Origin: Actinidia chinensis
Lineage: Eukaryota; Streptophyta; Magnoliopsida; Ericales; Actinidiaceae
NCBI GenBank assembly: GCA_009663005.1
Contig: VIGQ01000437.1
Coordinates: 12,501 to 40,000 of the forward strand
Length of the DNA: 27,500 nucleotides
Reading direction: 5' to 3'
The notes below the pieces were generated by a model. The model was not told where the DNA came from, did not search any database, and worked only from the letters and a program-made list of their open reading frames with translations. Position numbers and translations under genes: made by a program. Positions 9,471 to 19,029 of this stretch are shown piece by piece (positions within the stretch are counted from its first letter, which is position 1; every line of letters begins with the position of its first letter).

Positions 9471-10520
9471 GGTAAGCAAGTAATGGAGCATGAGTAAGCT
9501 TATGTTTAGATAAGCGGAAACGCATTCTCTTGTTCTTCACCCCCTTTGACACAACAGTCTTCTTGAACTTCGGTAAGTGGTTCAGCGATAGTGCTAAAAT
9601 CCTTTACGAACCTCCTATATAAGCTGGCAAGTCCAATGAAACTCCTAACATTATATAAATGAACACTAAGAGGGGTTTTTTTTCCCCCCCCCGGTCATTC
9701 TTGATGCTTTGATCTTCTCTTCATCAACCTCGATTCCTTTAGACTCACACAAAACGTAAGAAAACAGCTTACCGGTGCCAAAAGGTACACTTTTGAGGTT
9801 AGCATATAACTTCTGCCTTTCTAACACATCCAAACCAACGGCAAATGTGAACATGACTGCAACTTTGCTATAATCAAATGTCAATCAAAATAAACAACAA
9901 CTGAAATTTTCCAATAAAAGCACGCACAAACATGATTCATTAAGCGCATGAAAGTACTACTATGTGCATTAGGATAACTCAAAAGGCATAAACCAACCAC
10001 TCTACAATCCATATTTAGTTTTGAATGAGTCTTCCTTCATCACCTTCTTTCATCCTAATTTGATGATCTCCAGCTTTTCGATCAATTTAGAAAGACACAA
10101 GAACCCTGCAGGCTCATCTAACATTTCTCTAAGCAAAATAGGGTGTCGATACTATTTAAAAACCGGTTGGTGGTGATGGCTCTAGCATCAACACACAATC
10201 TCCATGTCACATCCTTCTTTAGGAACTAGAAATCACCCAACCGGAACTGCACACGGCTCTACCTCTCTTACGTGTCCCTTCCGCCATCAATTCTTCAACT
10301 TGCCTTTGAGTTCGTTCGTCTCCTCCGATTGCGCCTATATGCCTGGGCGATTCGGGAATTTGATGCACCTGTAAACAAAGTCGCTTTGATGTTCATCCCC
10401 CGGTCGGTGGTAAACCATGTGGGACCCAGTCCTCAGGAAACACCTCCTCAAATTCCTACCATAGAGAAATACTCCATTAGGCAAAGAAGAATCATCAAGC
10501 TGGTTGCGTTTAAAAAAAAA
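9470..10520 (-). pseudogene. Reverse transcriptase of element A
   Basis: Fragments in transcription order: a VVYHRPGDEHQSDFV-like region near 10420, equivalent to VPHGLPPIRG..HQIDF at the start of Ty3/gypsy RT, then VVVYFD near 9895. There a single extra base splits the YxDD active site (9880-9892). LDVLERQKLYANLKSVPFGT follows in the open frame 9666-9884, then FSYVLCESKGIEVDEEKIKA. Connection-domain pieces run to 9540. A T8C9 run at 9674-9691 interrupts the frame where B simply continues, so it may be an artefact. Confidence 0.8.
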
Positions 10521-10739
10521 CTTTCCTTGTATCATGAGTAACAATCATTGGCCCTTGGAAATTAATTCTCTCTTAACCTCACTTGTTTTTGCATAGAAAT
10601 CCTTTTTATTTTCTCGCTAAAACCTCACTATTCTTGTCACCTCATTCTTTTCTTCTCTCAATTCTTTTGATCACTCAATTTTTGTAACCTCACTTGATCC
10701 TCATAGACTTGTTTTTGGTGGCATCGGAACTAGGTGATG

Positions 10740-11095
10740 GTTCTTTGATTGAACATGAACTGTAATTCTTGTTGGTAAAACCATCTGCGTACACGCCGAG
10801 CAATTGGCCACAGTCTCCTAGGAGAAGATCACAGGTTGCGTGTACCACATCGCATACACCTCGTCGTCATATTTACTACCAATTCGAAATGGGGGTACAA
10901 ACAAACAACTTGCTTTGTAACTCTCACTTCACCACTATCATTTAGCCATTTCAATTTATATGGGCGAGGGTGCTTAATTGTCGTAAACCCCTATTTTCCA
11001 AATAATGGAATTACTAGCGCATAGTGCAGCTACCACCATCCACAAGAAGCTACATACGCTTATCTTTTCACGTGACACGAGTGTGAAAAATGCTC
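10740..11095 (-). pseudogene. Aspartic protease region of element A
   Basis: Minus-strand sequence at 11043-11026 encodes VDGGSC, the aspartic protease active-site block of plant Ty3/gypsy elements. Further on, PFRI (near 10885) and RPW-like sequence (near 10815) mark the block between protease and RT. The same segments are clearer in element B. The protease would cut the gag-pol polyprotein. Stops and shifts follow the active site within a few codons. Confidence 0.65.
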
Positions 11096-11229
11096 CGCCG
11101 TGTACTTCTTTTTTCCTTTTTACCTTGCAAGCTGTAAGGCTCGTCGCGCGAGACTAACCCAAGTCATCTCGCCATATCTGCCCCAACCCCCTTCATCTCC
11201 CATAGGGTATTCCTCCAAAGGTGGGCATC

Positions 11230-12425
11230 TCAATCACAATCAACATGCTCATCCTCGGATTCAAATTCACCATTTTCTTCCCGTATCATACATAACTCGC
11301 GTTTTGGACAATTGGCTAGCTATGGTGTCCGCTCCCTGACATTTGAAGCATTTAATCTCAACTGAATGAGTCGAGGTTAAAAAAAAGAGTGTTTGCCTTG
11401 AGAGACGTGTTTAGTGGTGGCATTTTTGGCTCAATTTGGCATTAGAAGTAGAAGAGCTTGTCGGCTTCGTTTGGGTAATTTGACCTCCAAGGGGCTAACT
11501 AAGTTTGTATGACTGGTTTTGGTCCGTATACCACTCTTCTTGAGTTGCCGGCTCCACTTTGAGTGCCAGATGCACCAATCTTTCAATTCACTAAAGGTGT
11601 ATCTCGACCGTGTTAGCATCTCTCTGTTCAACCATTTTCAAAATCTAGCCATGTCGCCCTCCCGATCTTCGCCACATTGGCTCTATCATAGCATCTCATC
11701 TCTTTATATACTCGTCACAACGCTCCGGTTCCCTTGATAGAGGTCTTGTCCGCTTTAAGTAGAGATCCTGGTAAGTAGTGACTTGGTACCGAATCGTCGT
11801 CTCAGGACTCTCTTTCATTTCATCCCAATGTCAATAGGACGGGCTCCATTCGCCTCCTATTGATTCAAAACTGATCCCACCACACAATAGCATACCAGTA
11901 AATTCGATTGGCGGCAAGTTTTACCTTCGTCTTTATTCGGAGTAATTGTGATAATCATCGAATCGCAATCACTCCATCTCTTTTCAACCACTAGAGATAT
12001 ACTTCAGGATCACTCTTTCCTTGAAAGGCAGGGTAATCTTCATCTTTATAGACATTTCCTAGTTATGATCACCCAACCCGGTTTCTAGCTCCTCTATCCC
12101 TGCCATAGAAGGTCTCCTATGACTGCCCACTGACATCTTCTCACTCTCCTCCTCTACACCCGTCCCCGTTCAAACTTATTCAATCGGTCACTTGTTTCGC
12201 TCATTTGGTGCAATCTACCCCTCCTAGGGACATTTGGAGCAGTGGTGGCTTGCCCCGTGTGATGTTCCCTTTTCTACCCTATCCAACTCTCGTGTATATT
12301 GCTCTAACTCCGCTCTCAACATCCGTTCATCTCCCCATTAATGCTTGCATTTGTAGATCGGAACGGTTGTGGTGGCAACTTCTTCGCTTGTGCGTTTCTT
12401 TTAATTTCGAGGACCATGATTGAAA
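11230..12425 (-). pseudogene. gag of element A
   Basis: Gag forms the particle that packages element RNA. The CCHC zinc knuckle begins with CFKCQG at 11350-11339 but its distal histidine/cysteine pair is damaged by frameshift (GADTIASQLS). Upstream, YAIVWWDQF near 11895-11868 and RFVPSHY-like sequence near 11790 mark the retrotransposon gag domain. The N-terminal region near 12420-12200 starts with basic and glutamate-rich sequence. The whole gene has shifts but keeps normal order and length of about 400 codons. Confidence 0.72.
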
Positions 12426-13061
12426 TCTTGCCAAAAACAAGATAGAATAATACGGGAAAGACCTTCAACTAAACACTCCCTTACGTGTTTTAAGCGAATG
12501 ATGATACACTCGTTTCTCTCGTGTTTCGCTCAATAATTTTCGGCTTTTACCCTCTTATATTTATCACACACTCTGCCTTTTTTTTTCTTTTCAATTGTAT
12601 TCTTCTTTTAGTAATTTCAAGATAACTACGAAACTAACAAAAAGGATTAAGTCGCAATTATCAGAAAGAACAAACAATCAGATCTCCTTTAAAGCAATTC
12701 TTCTTCGACTTTTTTTTTTGACTCAACGTGATGCAAACGATATTCAAGAGTAATCCAATACAAGAACCCAAAAATTTAAAACCGAAATCTTAATCAAGAA
12801 CGAAGCTAAGGGAGCAATATAACCATTTTTTTTTTACTCTAACTTGATGCATGTCGAATTTAAAGAACAACCAAGAACAAAAACCCAACTAATTGAAATA
12901 AAATCTCAATCAAGCACGAAAGAAAAGATAAGGGGAGCAAATCTAACTAATTTTTTTTTTTTTGAATCTGCGCACCTAAAGACTCGATTTGAAAAGAAAA
13001 ATCAGAGAAAGAATGGGATGCCAAAAAGAAAAAAAATGAAGGCAAAACCTGAGGAACGTAG
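12426..13061 (-). other. Leader (5' UTR) of element A
   Basis: No coding motif is found between gag and the primer-binding site. The stretch contains poly-T tracts and a tandem duplication (12709-12950). The same leader is present in element B, at 22250-22873. A 102-codon plus-strand open frame (12844-13152) is low-complexity and crosses the LTR edge, so it is not a gene. Confidence 0.6.
12709..12950. repeat. Tandem duplication in the leader of element A
   Basis: Two units of about 116 and 125 bp (from 12709 and from 12826) each begin with a T-tract, then ACTC..CGTGATGCA or ACTC..CTTGATGCA. Each continues through a block ending AGGGAGCAAT or AGGGGAGCAAAT before the next T-tract at 12951. The homologous leader in element B has the same two units. 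Confidence 0.75.
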
Positions 13062-13074
13062 GGCTTGCTACCAA
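13062..13074 (-). promoter_or_regulatory. Primer-binding site of element A (degenerate)
   Basis: On the minus strand this reads TTGGTAGCAAGC just inside the 5' LTR. It is a damaged form of the site complementary to the 3' end of initiator methionine tRNA, the usual primer for plant Ty3/gypsy elements. The better copy is in element B. Confidence 0.55.
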
Positions 13075-13075
13075 C

Positions 13076-13861
13076 TGATTACGAACCACGCCAAAACGTG
13101 GCGAAAACCCGACACCAAATCTGAAAAACCAACCCAAACTCTTTCAAGTTGATGGAAACCGCTTACCCGTTGCTAGCAAGCAAGAACCTTGGTATGAATG
13201 AAGACAGACGCCAACAAATGGGAATGGATGATCGTTTGATAAGTCAGGTTTGAACGCCACAAGGAATTCCTTGGATAAGTTCAGATTATTTTCTTGAAGA
13301 ACTCAAAGAGAATAAACCGAAATCTCTTATTTATTGATTCGAAATTGATAGCTGCCCTTTTTATAGGCCTTACAAGATAAGAATTATAATCTAATCTAAT
13401 CTAATTCTTATCCTAAAAAATACATCATAGTCCAAATCAAGTTTTCCTTGGAGATAAGTCAAATTGATCTTATCTCCAATCTAACATAATCCTGATCAAA
13501 ATCTATCTAAGAAATACAAAAAAAACGTTAAATCCTAATCTGATCTTATAACTTCTTGAAATCTTGAAATTCTTGACTTTGTGTAAACACAATCCTGATC
13601 TTGATTCTTTGCTAGTATAAAAAAACCCACATCAGATTGTAATCCCCCTTGCACATGGTATAGCGGCTTGGTTCTCTCCCGGATCGAATTTGGAGTAGTA
13701 AAATCAACCTTTGTTCACCCCTCATGTAAGTGAAAGTAGTGAAAATACTTTCTTGTGTGTCTCTCCGAACTAAAGTATTCAGCTCTTCTTTGAATCTCTT
13801 AGCTGGAGCTCTAGACCGGACAATTGGAGCTCATCGGGACATGAGCCTTGAGTCCTCATCA
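13076..13861 (-). repeat. 5' LTR of element A
   Basis: A 786-bp repeat opening TGATTACGAACC and closing CCTCATCA. It pairs with 6987-7792. Differences from the partner include many small insertions and deletions as well as substitutions. The TATAGGCCTTACAAGATAA region near 13362 is shared by all copies. It would contain the promoter driving transcription toward lower coordinates. Confidence 0.92.
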
Positions 13862-13866
13862 ATTTT
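13862..13866. repeat. Target-site duplication, right copy (element A)
   Basis: ATTTT follows the terminal CA of the LTR and matches 6982-6986 exactly. Confidence 0.8.
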
Positions 13867-14620
13867 GACTAGAAAAATGGATTGTCTCTACAATTTTTGA
13901 AATCAAAATTAACATTTTGGGCATAATTGCCAACTTTTGAACCGGATCATTAAAGATGGACCCAAACTTCTCTGCAATCCAATTTGATGAACTGGAAACA
14001 GTTCAAGTATCGTAGGCTCCGTTTTGAGCCTAGAAGAGATCTAAATTGTTCATATTATAAATTTATGAGAACTTTAATAATGTAAAAAGTTTAAAAAGTT
14101 AGGATGATTGGGTTATAGATCAATGGTCAATCAATATCAATTCTATCAAAAAATAAATAGATATAATCATGTGAGCCACACTATTTATTAAGTTATAAAA
14201 TAGTACTAACTGAAATATCTTTAGTATTCGATTAAATATATTTTTTACAGCATTAATTTTCACGACGTAGTCTACAAAGGTGCTATTTTGATAATCAAAA
14301 TAGATCAAAAGTGTTAGGCCAAAACTACTTAAAATGCCATAGTACAATCCAAAAAATTGTATAACATGAGAGAAGTGGTACTTGGAAAATCCCTTTAATG
14401 TTTACAACCTACACACAATGCATTTGTAATATACGAATTACTCAATTTATAGTTATTTAAAAGTTAAAAAAAAACTATATTATGAACACTTATTTAAAGG
14501 ATTTAGTTTTGGAAAGAACAAAAAATATTACTAACTCAAAAACTGGATCCTACCTTTCCTTTTATAAGTAGTACTGTGGGGGTAAGAAGAATGAAAAATG
14601 AAAATCGACGATAGGACACA
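13867..14620. other. AT-rich spacer
   Basis: This spacer between element A and the Tat-type element contains no recognised domain, repeat or RNA gene. A 75-codon minus-strand open frame (14120-14347) is hydrophobic and AT-rich with no motif, and is probably chance. Confidence 0.5.
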
Positions 14621-15034
14621 TGCCTGTGTGACAACGGGTGCGGTGGTTGTAGGCTCTTGGATTGAATTGCAATACAGAAATAATAAGAACGGGCTGCTGA
14701 AGTTATTCTGGGAATGACTATCTGACGGTCAAGTTAGTGATCAAAAGTGTTAAAGAGAGAGAGTTTAAAACTTTAGATAGCAGAAACTGCATACCTTGAG
14801 AGAGAAAAGGCATAGCCTTTATAACACAATTTGGTGATTGCTTGGATGAGCCACCTGCCATGTCATTGGACAAACTGTAGTACGTCGCATGTCGAGACAC
14901 GTCCGACTGTTATGTCAGTGAGTAGGCAGTTGACCCAACTATGCCCCAAGACATTGTTGGTAGTTAGCCAATCATATTGCCGACATCTTGATCCAAGCGT
15001 TGTGGTGTCAGAGAAAACTTGATCAAGCAAGTCA
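14621..15034 (-). repeat. Probable 3' LTR of the Tat-type element
   Basis: The block opens with TGCCTGTGTGAC and ends AAGCAAGTCA next to a pyrimidine run that is a good polypurine tract on the minus strand. A minus-strand TATA box lies about 210 bp inside. The length (414 bp) is plausible for an LTR. No second copy is visible, so both edges, especially the left one, are tentative. Confidence 0.4.
14816..14823 (-). promoter_or_regulatory. TATA box in the putative Tat-type LTR
   Basis: On the minus strand this reads TATAAAGG, followed about 15-20 bases later by a CTCTCTC tract typical of plant transcription starts. It would drive transcription toward lower coordinates, as expected for a 3' LTR of a minus-strand element. 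Confidence 0.4.
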
Positions 15035-15046
15035 CCCTCTCCCCCT
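15035..15046 (-). promoter_or_regulatory. Putative polypurine tract of the Tat-type element
   Basis: On the minus strand this reads AGGGGGAGAGGG immediately followed by TGACTTGC, a normal polypurine-tract/LTR junction. Confidence 0.45.
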
Positions 15047-15519
15047 GATGTTCTGCTGAACCTCAACGAGTTTGCTGTATATGGCAGCCTGGCAACAGTG
15101 CTTGCCCTAGCTTAGTCAAAGCTGATACTTGGTATTTTATCCCCTCACAATTGCCCTTCAGTTCGCATGAGCTGAATCTTTGATAGCCGAGGTCATGTGA
15201 GATGGATGCTAATGATTTTTGGTGTGGAGAAGCTCAGATGATGAGCTTCGTTAGTGTCTGCAAGTTGTCTCTTTACTAGTCTTTTGTTGTCCTTATCGTT
15301 GTACTGTGGCGCCAGCATCATGGATGATTACCCCCCACGCTTGTAGCTCGTTTTTGACGCCAATGCTGAAGTATCGTACCTACCCTTAGGCAATGTTTAG
15401 TAGGAAGTTGTGGTGATCTAACTGCTACATGTCATTGCCTTATTAATCCAGAGTAAAAATTTAGCGCAGAAGATAAAGTGCCCTAAGGGTGTTTTTGGCA
15501 GGAAATCTAACCTGGCTTT
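15047..15519. other. Spacer between putative 3' LTR and antisense ORF promoter
   Basis: No coding or structural feature is recognised. A minus-strand open frame (15461-15694) overlaps the plus-strand TATA region and shows no motif. Confidence 0.35.
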
Positions 15520-15528
15520 CTATAAATA
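15520..15528 (+). promoter_or_regulatory. TATA box upstream of the antisense ORF
   Basis: TATAAATAG, the strongest plant-type TATA match on the plus strand here. It is followed by a CT-rich stretch and GAGAGAGAAAG leader sequence. It lies about 320 bp before the first ATG (15847) of the plus-strand coding remnant. In the Tat-element reading it would be the promoter of the antisense extra ORF. Confidence 0.45.
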
Positions 15529-15846
15529 GTTGTCCCTCTCCAATGAGTGTGCATCTGTGTGTTTGAGAGGATTTTAGAGAGAGAAAGTGCTTACCTAAGA
15601 ACTGTTGTCGTCTGACCCTATTTCTGATGTCGTTTTTATGTCGTTCTTGTTGCTGACGACCGCTCGTTCTTCCGGTGATTGTTCCATTCTCCAACTAATC
15701 TTCTCTCGTCTTAAGGTCAACTGAAAGTTTCCCTTGAAATTTTATGTATTGCATTGCCTATATATTCATCATGCTTGAATCTTGATTCTATTAGGGTCGC
15801 ATTGAATGCCCCTGATTTTGATTCTTCATTTTTTTGCCTTGAAAAA

Positions 15847-16721
15847 ATGTCAAATCATTTATTGGACTATCGCGACCGTCTGTCTGCATTAATGGGTGGC
15901 CATTGAACTTCAAGCTTTACTAGTTCAAGGTTTAAGCTCAATTGCCCCTCGACTCATTCCCCATGATGGAATGGGTTCGAGCTGCTTGTGGTTGCTGAAC
16001 CTAACTTCTTTTGTCACCCATTCAAGTTGAAAATTGCCTTTTGGAGTTAAGATTTTTCCCCTTCAAGCCGCTCTTTCACCAAAAGCTCTTTGAGGTGGAA
16101 AGACGGCTTGAGAATTGATCCTCGATAGTCTATAAATCAAACCTTGTGGGATAGAGCTCGGCTAACTCTGCACCCAAAATGTTCTTCTACTAAGGTAGAG
16201 CTCGTTTTAAGTACATTATTTCTATTTCAGAATATGAGTTAAATCGAGCTCAATGCCTAGTGCATGTGACGTCGTTTTGGTCAAAATTAGGAGTTTGCAT
16301 GACATCTTGGGTGATGTTCTTATAGAAAGACCAAACCCCAACGAGGATGTTGTCACAGTATAGGGACATGGGATCGCATCCCGGTATGCACATGGCTAAT
16401 CCACTTGACTCCATTTTTCCATTAGTCCAATGCTAAAGGAAGTTATGGCGTGATGCCGACTTAACTTTATTAAAGTGTAGTGAACATTGTTTTGGACCGT
16501 GCTTGCAGTGACCATTAATGTGAGTAAAAGGGCTGCAGATTCGGTAGCTACGACCTGTTGCACGTTTATAGTGTGATACACACGAAGAATAGCCCGATAC
16601 AAATCTGTACGCTAGAAACCATTACCTCGACTTTGGAACAACCGCAAACCCCCCATACATGGCTGTAAACGAGATCCAAACAAAGACTGGTATCTTAATG
16701 AATTTGTTTGGGTCTTGGAAC
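15847..16721 (+). pseudogene. Antisense extra ORF of the Tat-type element, first part
   Basis: A plus-strand ATG at 15847 opens MSNHLLDYRDRLSALMGGH before a stop. Codon-like sequence in shifted frames continues for several hundred bases (KSSLRWKDGLRIDPR-like near 16090, then degraded). I cannot name a family for this part. The reasons for calling it coding are a TATA box upstream, the coiled-coil continuation beyond element B, and its position antisense in the 3' region of a Tat-type element. It is cut at 16721 by the insertion of B. It could instead be ordinary 3' UTR of the Tat element, and confidence is low. Confidence 0.3.
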
Positions 16722-16868
16722 TGTATCCGAATCCATGCCAATAACTGACGAAACTCGATAACAAATCCGAAAACAAACCCAACGCTTTTCAATTTTGATG
16801 GAAAACGCGACCCGTTGCTTAGCAAAGCAAGACCTTGGTATAATGAAACGCCACAAAACGGGAATGAT
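16722..16868 (-). repeat. 3' LTR of element B, outer 147 bp
   Basis: It opens with TGTATCCGAATCC and aligns with the first 150 bp of the A and B LTRs, including AAACCCAACGCTTTTCA and the ACGCCACAAAACGGGAATGAT stretch, where it stops. The remaining 648 bp of this LTR are at 19030-19677 in the opposite orientation. Confidence 0.85.
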
Positions 16869-17170
16869 GCCGATAAGCTGTTTGCTTAGTTTTTGTTTGA
16901 TTTCTAAAGGAATCGAGGTTGATGAAGAGACGATCACAGCCCTCCAAGAATGGCCGACCCCTCTAGTGTCACTAATATGGAGTTTTTACTGACTTGCAGC
17001 TTCTATAGGAGGTTCGTAAAGGTTTTTACTCACTATCGCTGCACCCCTTACCAAAGTTATCAAGAAATGTTACGTTCAAATTGGGTGAAGAACAAGAGAA
17101 TGCTTTCAGCTTATTCAAACATAAGGCTTACTCATGCTCTTTACTGGCCTTTACCTAATTTTTTCTAAAA
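16869..17170 (+). pseudogene. RT 3' part of element B (inverted)
   Basis: The sequence after the breakpoint encodes SKGIEVDEETITALQEWPTP, equivalent to the block after the RT thumb in A (ESKGIEVDEEKIKA). FYRRFVKVFT then follows in a shifted frame near 17000, and TIAAPLTKVIKK-like sequence near 17030-17070. This is the C-terminal part of RT and the connection to RNase H. The palm with the active site is on the other side of the inversion (19787-19798). Confidence 0.8.
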
Positions 17171-17515
17171 TGTTTAAATTGAATGTGATGCTTCTGGTGT
17201 GGGTATGGGCGCTGTTCTTATGCAAGAGGGGAGACCTTATTTCGTACTTAGCCGAGAAGCTAATCGTGGCTGCCCTTAACTACCCCACTTATGACAAGAA
17301 TTGTATGCATTGGTTCGAGCTTTGGGGGCTTGGCACACTACTTTTTGGCCAAAGGAGTTGTGATTCGTACGGATCATATCCTTTAAACATTTTGAAAGAG
17401 TCACACAAGTTGAACAGAGGCCTGCTCGATGGGTTTAGTTTCATTGTAGACTTTTTCCTATGTCATTCCTATACAAGGTAAGGAAATGTGGTTGCGGATG
17501 CACTTTCACGCAGGT
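17170..17515 (+). pseudogene. RNase H of element B (inverted)
   Basis: Translation gives LNVMLLVWVWALFLCKRGD, a shifted form of the ECDASGVGIGAVLMQEGRP block, then ISYLAEKL, AALNYPTYDKNCMHWFELW, KLNRG and finally VVADALSRRYAL (17488-17523), the end of the domain. Order and spacing match the Ty3/gypsy RNase H. Frameshifts lie near 17175 and 17350. The VADALSRRY linker is intact. Confidence 0.82.
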
Positions 17516-18094
17516 ATGCCTTATCTCTTCTCTTTAATTGCTAGTTTTTTGGTTTTGAGCACATTAAGGAGCTTTATTATGAGGACCATGATTTTGGTGA
17601 ATTTAAGTGCATTTGAAAAATCCCGCAAGGGTAAGTTCTATAAGCATGAGGGTTTCTGTTTAGAGAGATAAGTTTGTGGTGCCTAATTGTTCAATGAGAG
17701 ACTTATTAGTTCAGAAGCACATGTAGAGGGTTAATGGGCACTTTGGAGTTCGCTAAAACCTTAGCTTTCTGGCAAGAGCATTTTATTGGCCACATATGAA
17801 ACGGGATGTTGAGAGAATTTGTGGTAGGTGTGTCACTGTAGGCAAGCTAATCAAGGGTCCAGCTCGAATGGTCTATATACACCCCTACCTATTCCTAGTT
17901 TACCTTGATTGATATTTCGATGGATTTTGTTTTGGGTTTTACCGTAGGAGTAGACTGAATGGTTCGATCTTTGTAGTTGTAGATCGATGTAATTCTAAAT
18001 GAAAAAAAAAATGAACTCATTTTTATATTCCTTGTCACAAGACAGACGTACTCTCATGTAGCAGATTTGTTCGTTTAGGGAGATTTGTGAGGTT
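17516..18094 (+). pseudogene. Integrase of element B, part before the MITE (inverted)
   Basis: After the RNase H linker come HIKELYYEDHDFGEFK-like sequence near 17560-17610, LVQKHHVEGLMGHFG-like sequence near 17710, FYWPHMKRDVERICGRC-like sequence near 17785-17835, PARMVYIHPY near 17860 and SIFVVVDRC near 17965. The last contains the region of the second catalytic aspartate. Sequence equivalent to DASHVADLFFREVVRLH then follows and is cut by the MITE at 18103. Frameshifts are frequent but each motif is readable. Confidence 0.82.
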
Positions 18095-18306
18095 ACATGT
18101 ATGGGGAAAAAAAAAATGCTATGGGCCCCATTTTTGGATACCCCAAATGCAACATTCTCCTGAGAAGAGATAGACACAACGAGAATGGCCCCACATACCC
18201 CAAGTGTGTTGACCCCACCCCAAGTGTGTGAGGGGCCCACTTTTCTTGTTGTCTATCTCTCTCATGGGGTGCATTGGGGTACCCATAGCGTGACCCCACT
18301 GGGTAT
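18095..18306. mobile_element. Foldback MITE with 8-9 bp target duplication
   Basis: The 195-bp insert (18103-18297) starts GGGG and ends CCCC. It is nearly palindromic: ATGCTATGGG near the left end pairs with CCCATAGCGT near the right, TACCCCAAATGCA pairs with TGCATTGGGGTA, and ATAGACACAACGAGAA pairs with TTCTTGTTGTCTAT. Flanking bases ACATGTAT (18095-18102) and ACTGGGTAT (18298-18306) look like decayed copies of one 9-bp target. Removing the insert plus one copy restores the integrase reading LHG-MPR. The size, fold and duplication length suggest a Mutator-type or hAT-type MITE. There is no coding capacity; the short minus-strand frames across it are palindrome shadows. Confidence 0.75.
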
Positions 18307-19017
18307 GCCTAGACCATCGGTTTCTGATCGGGATGCTAAGTTCTTGAGCTATTTTGGAAAACATTGTGGGGTAGTAAACTAAAAAACAATAGGATTTACC
18401 AAAAATATTATTCTCTACTAATTTGTCATCCTCAAACTGATGGACAGGACTGAAGTAGTCAATAGGACTTTATCCACTTGTTGAAAGCTGTGCATTAGTA
18501 AGAACATTAAATTGAGAAAGATGTTTACCACTATTGAGTTTGCTTAAACGATGTGTTCATTCTGCTACACAGTCCACCCTTCTGTGGAAATTGTTTATGG
18601 TTTAATCATTTAACTCATTTGGATTATCACCTTACTTGTTTTGAGCATGTAAATTTAGATGGTAAGAATAAGGGCCGACTTTGGTAATCAACTCCATGAG
18701 AGGGGCACGACTCAATATAGAGAGGCGGACACGAGCCATTACATAAAGCAAGCAACAAATGACGTTCACAAGCTAGTTTTTGATTCCTGGTGATGGGTGT
18801 GGTTTAACGATTGAGGAAAGAAAAGGTTTCAGTACAAAGAACGTGCTAAGTTGATGTTTGCACCGAGCGAGAGGTCCATTTCAAGTGCTCGAACGGATCC
18901 ATAATAATGCATCCAAACGTGATTTTACCTGGTGAGTTTACAATGTTAGTGCCTACTTTCAATGTTACTGACTTGAGTCCTTTTGTTGTAGGTGAATATT
19001 GAGGGCAAATCCTTCTC
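18307..19017 (+). pseudogene. Integrase of element B, part after the MITE (inverted)
   Basis: This part continues with PSVSDRDAKFLSYFGK (18327-18370), then CHPQTDGQ followed by a one-base insertion and TEVVNRT-equivalent sequence (18425-18470), which includes the catalytic glutamate position. HPSVEIVYG near 18575-18600 is followed by the C-terminal domain and FNVTDLSPFVVGEY near 18958-18995. The end of pol then crosses the polypurine tract into the LTR (IKAIKAHGSIQAPIGPVTRA at 19040-19100). Stops are caused mainly by single-base shifts. Confidence 0.85.
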
Positions 19018-19029
19018 AAGAGGGGAGGA
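19018..19029 (+). promoter_or_regulatory. Polypurine tract of element B (inverted)
   Basis: AAGAGGGGAGGA, directly before the LTR edge at 19030. It corresponds to 7793-7806 in element A and is in plus orientation because of the inversion. Confidence 0.78.

Larger units (their letters stand above)
6987..13861 (-). mobile_element. Element A: complete Ty3/gypsy (CRM-like) retrotransposon
   Basis: A 6,875-bp minus-strand element with every structural part in place: 3' LTR (6987-7792), polypurine tract, pol (integrase, RNase H, RT, protease), gag, a long leader, a degenerate primer-binding site and the 5' LTR (13076-13861). It is flanked by the perfect 5-bp duplication ATTTT. Coding regions are broken by many frameshifts, so it is at best a non-autonomous copy. 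It belongs to the same family as element B, about 2.9 kb away in the same orientation. Assignment to the CRM-like branch of chromoviruses rests on integrase motifs and on pol running into the LTR. It is an inference, not a search result. Confidence 0.9.

Noticed and set aside
12844..13152. A 102-codon plus-strand open frame
   Set aside because: It is lysine-rich low-complexity sequence in the element A leader, crosses the LTR edge, and arises from A-rich tandem repeats; no motif.
15307..15315. TGGCGCCAG as a possible primer-binding site (Asp-tRNA type)
   Set aside because: Only seven bases match, GGCGCC is a palindrome, and the position inside the 3' region does not fit the minus-strand element.
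17995..18382. Several overlapping short frames on both strands
   Set aside because: They come from the near-palindromic MITE, whose two strands resemble each other. Only the integrase part after 18307 is real.
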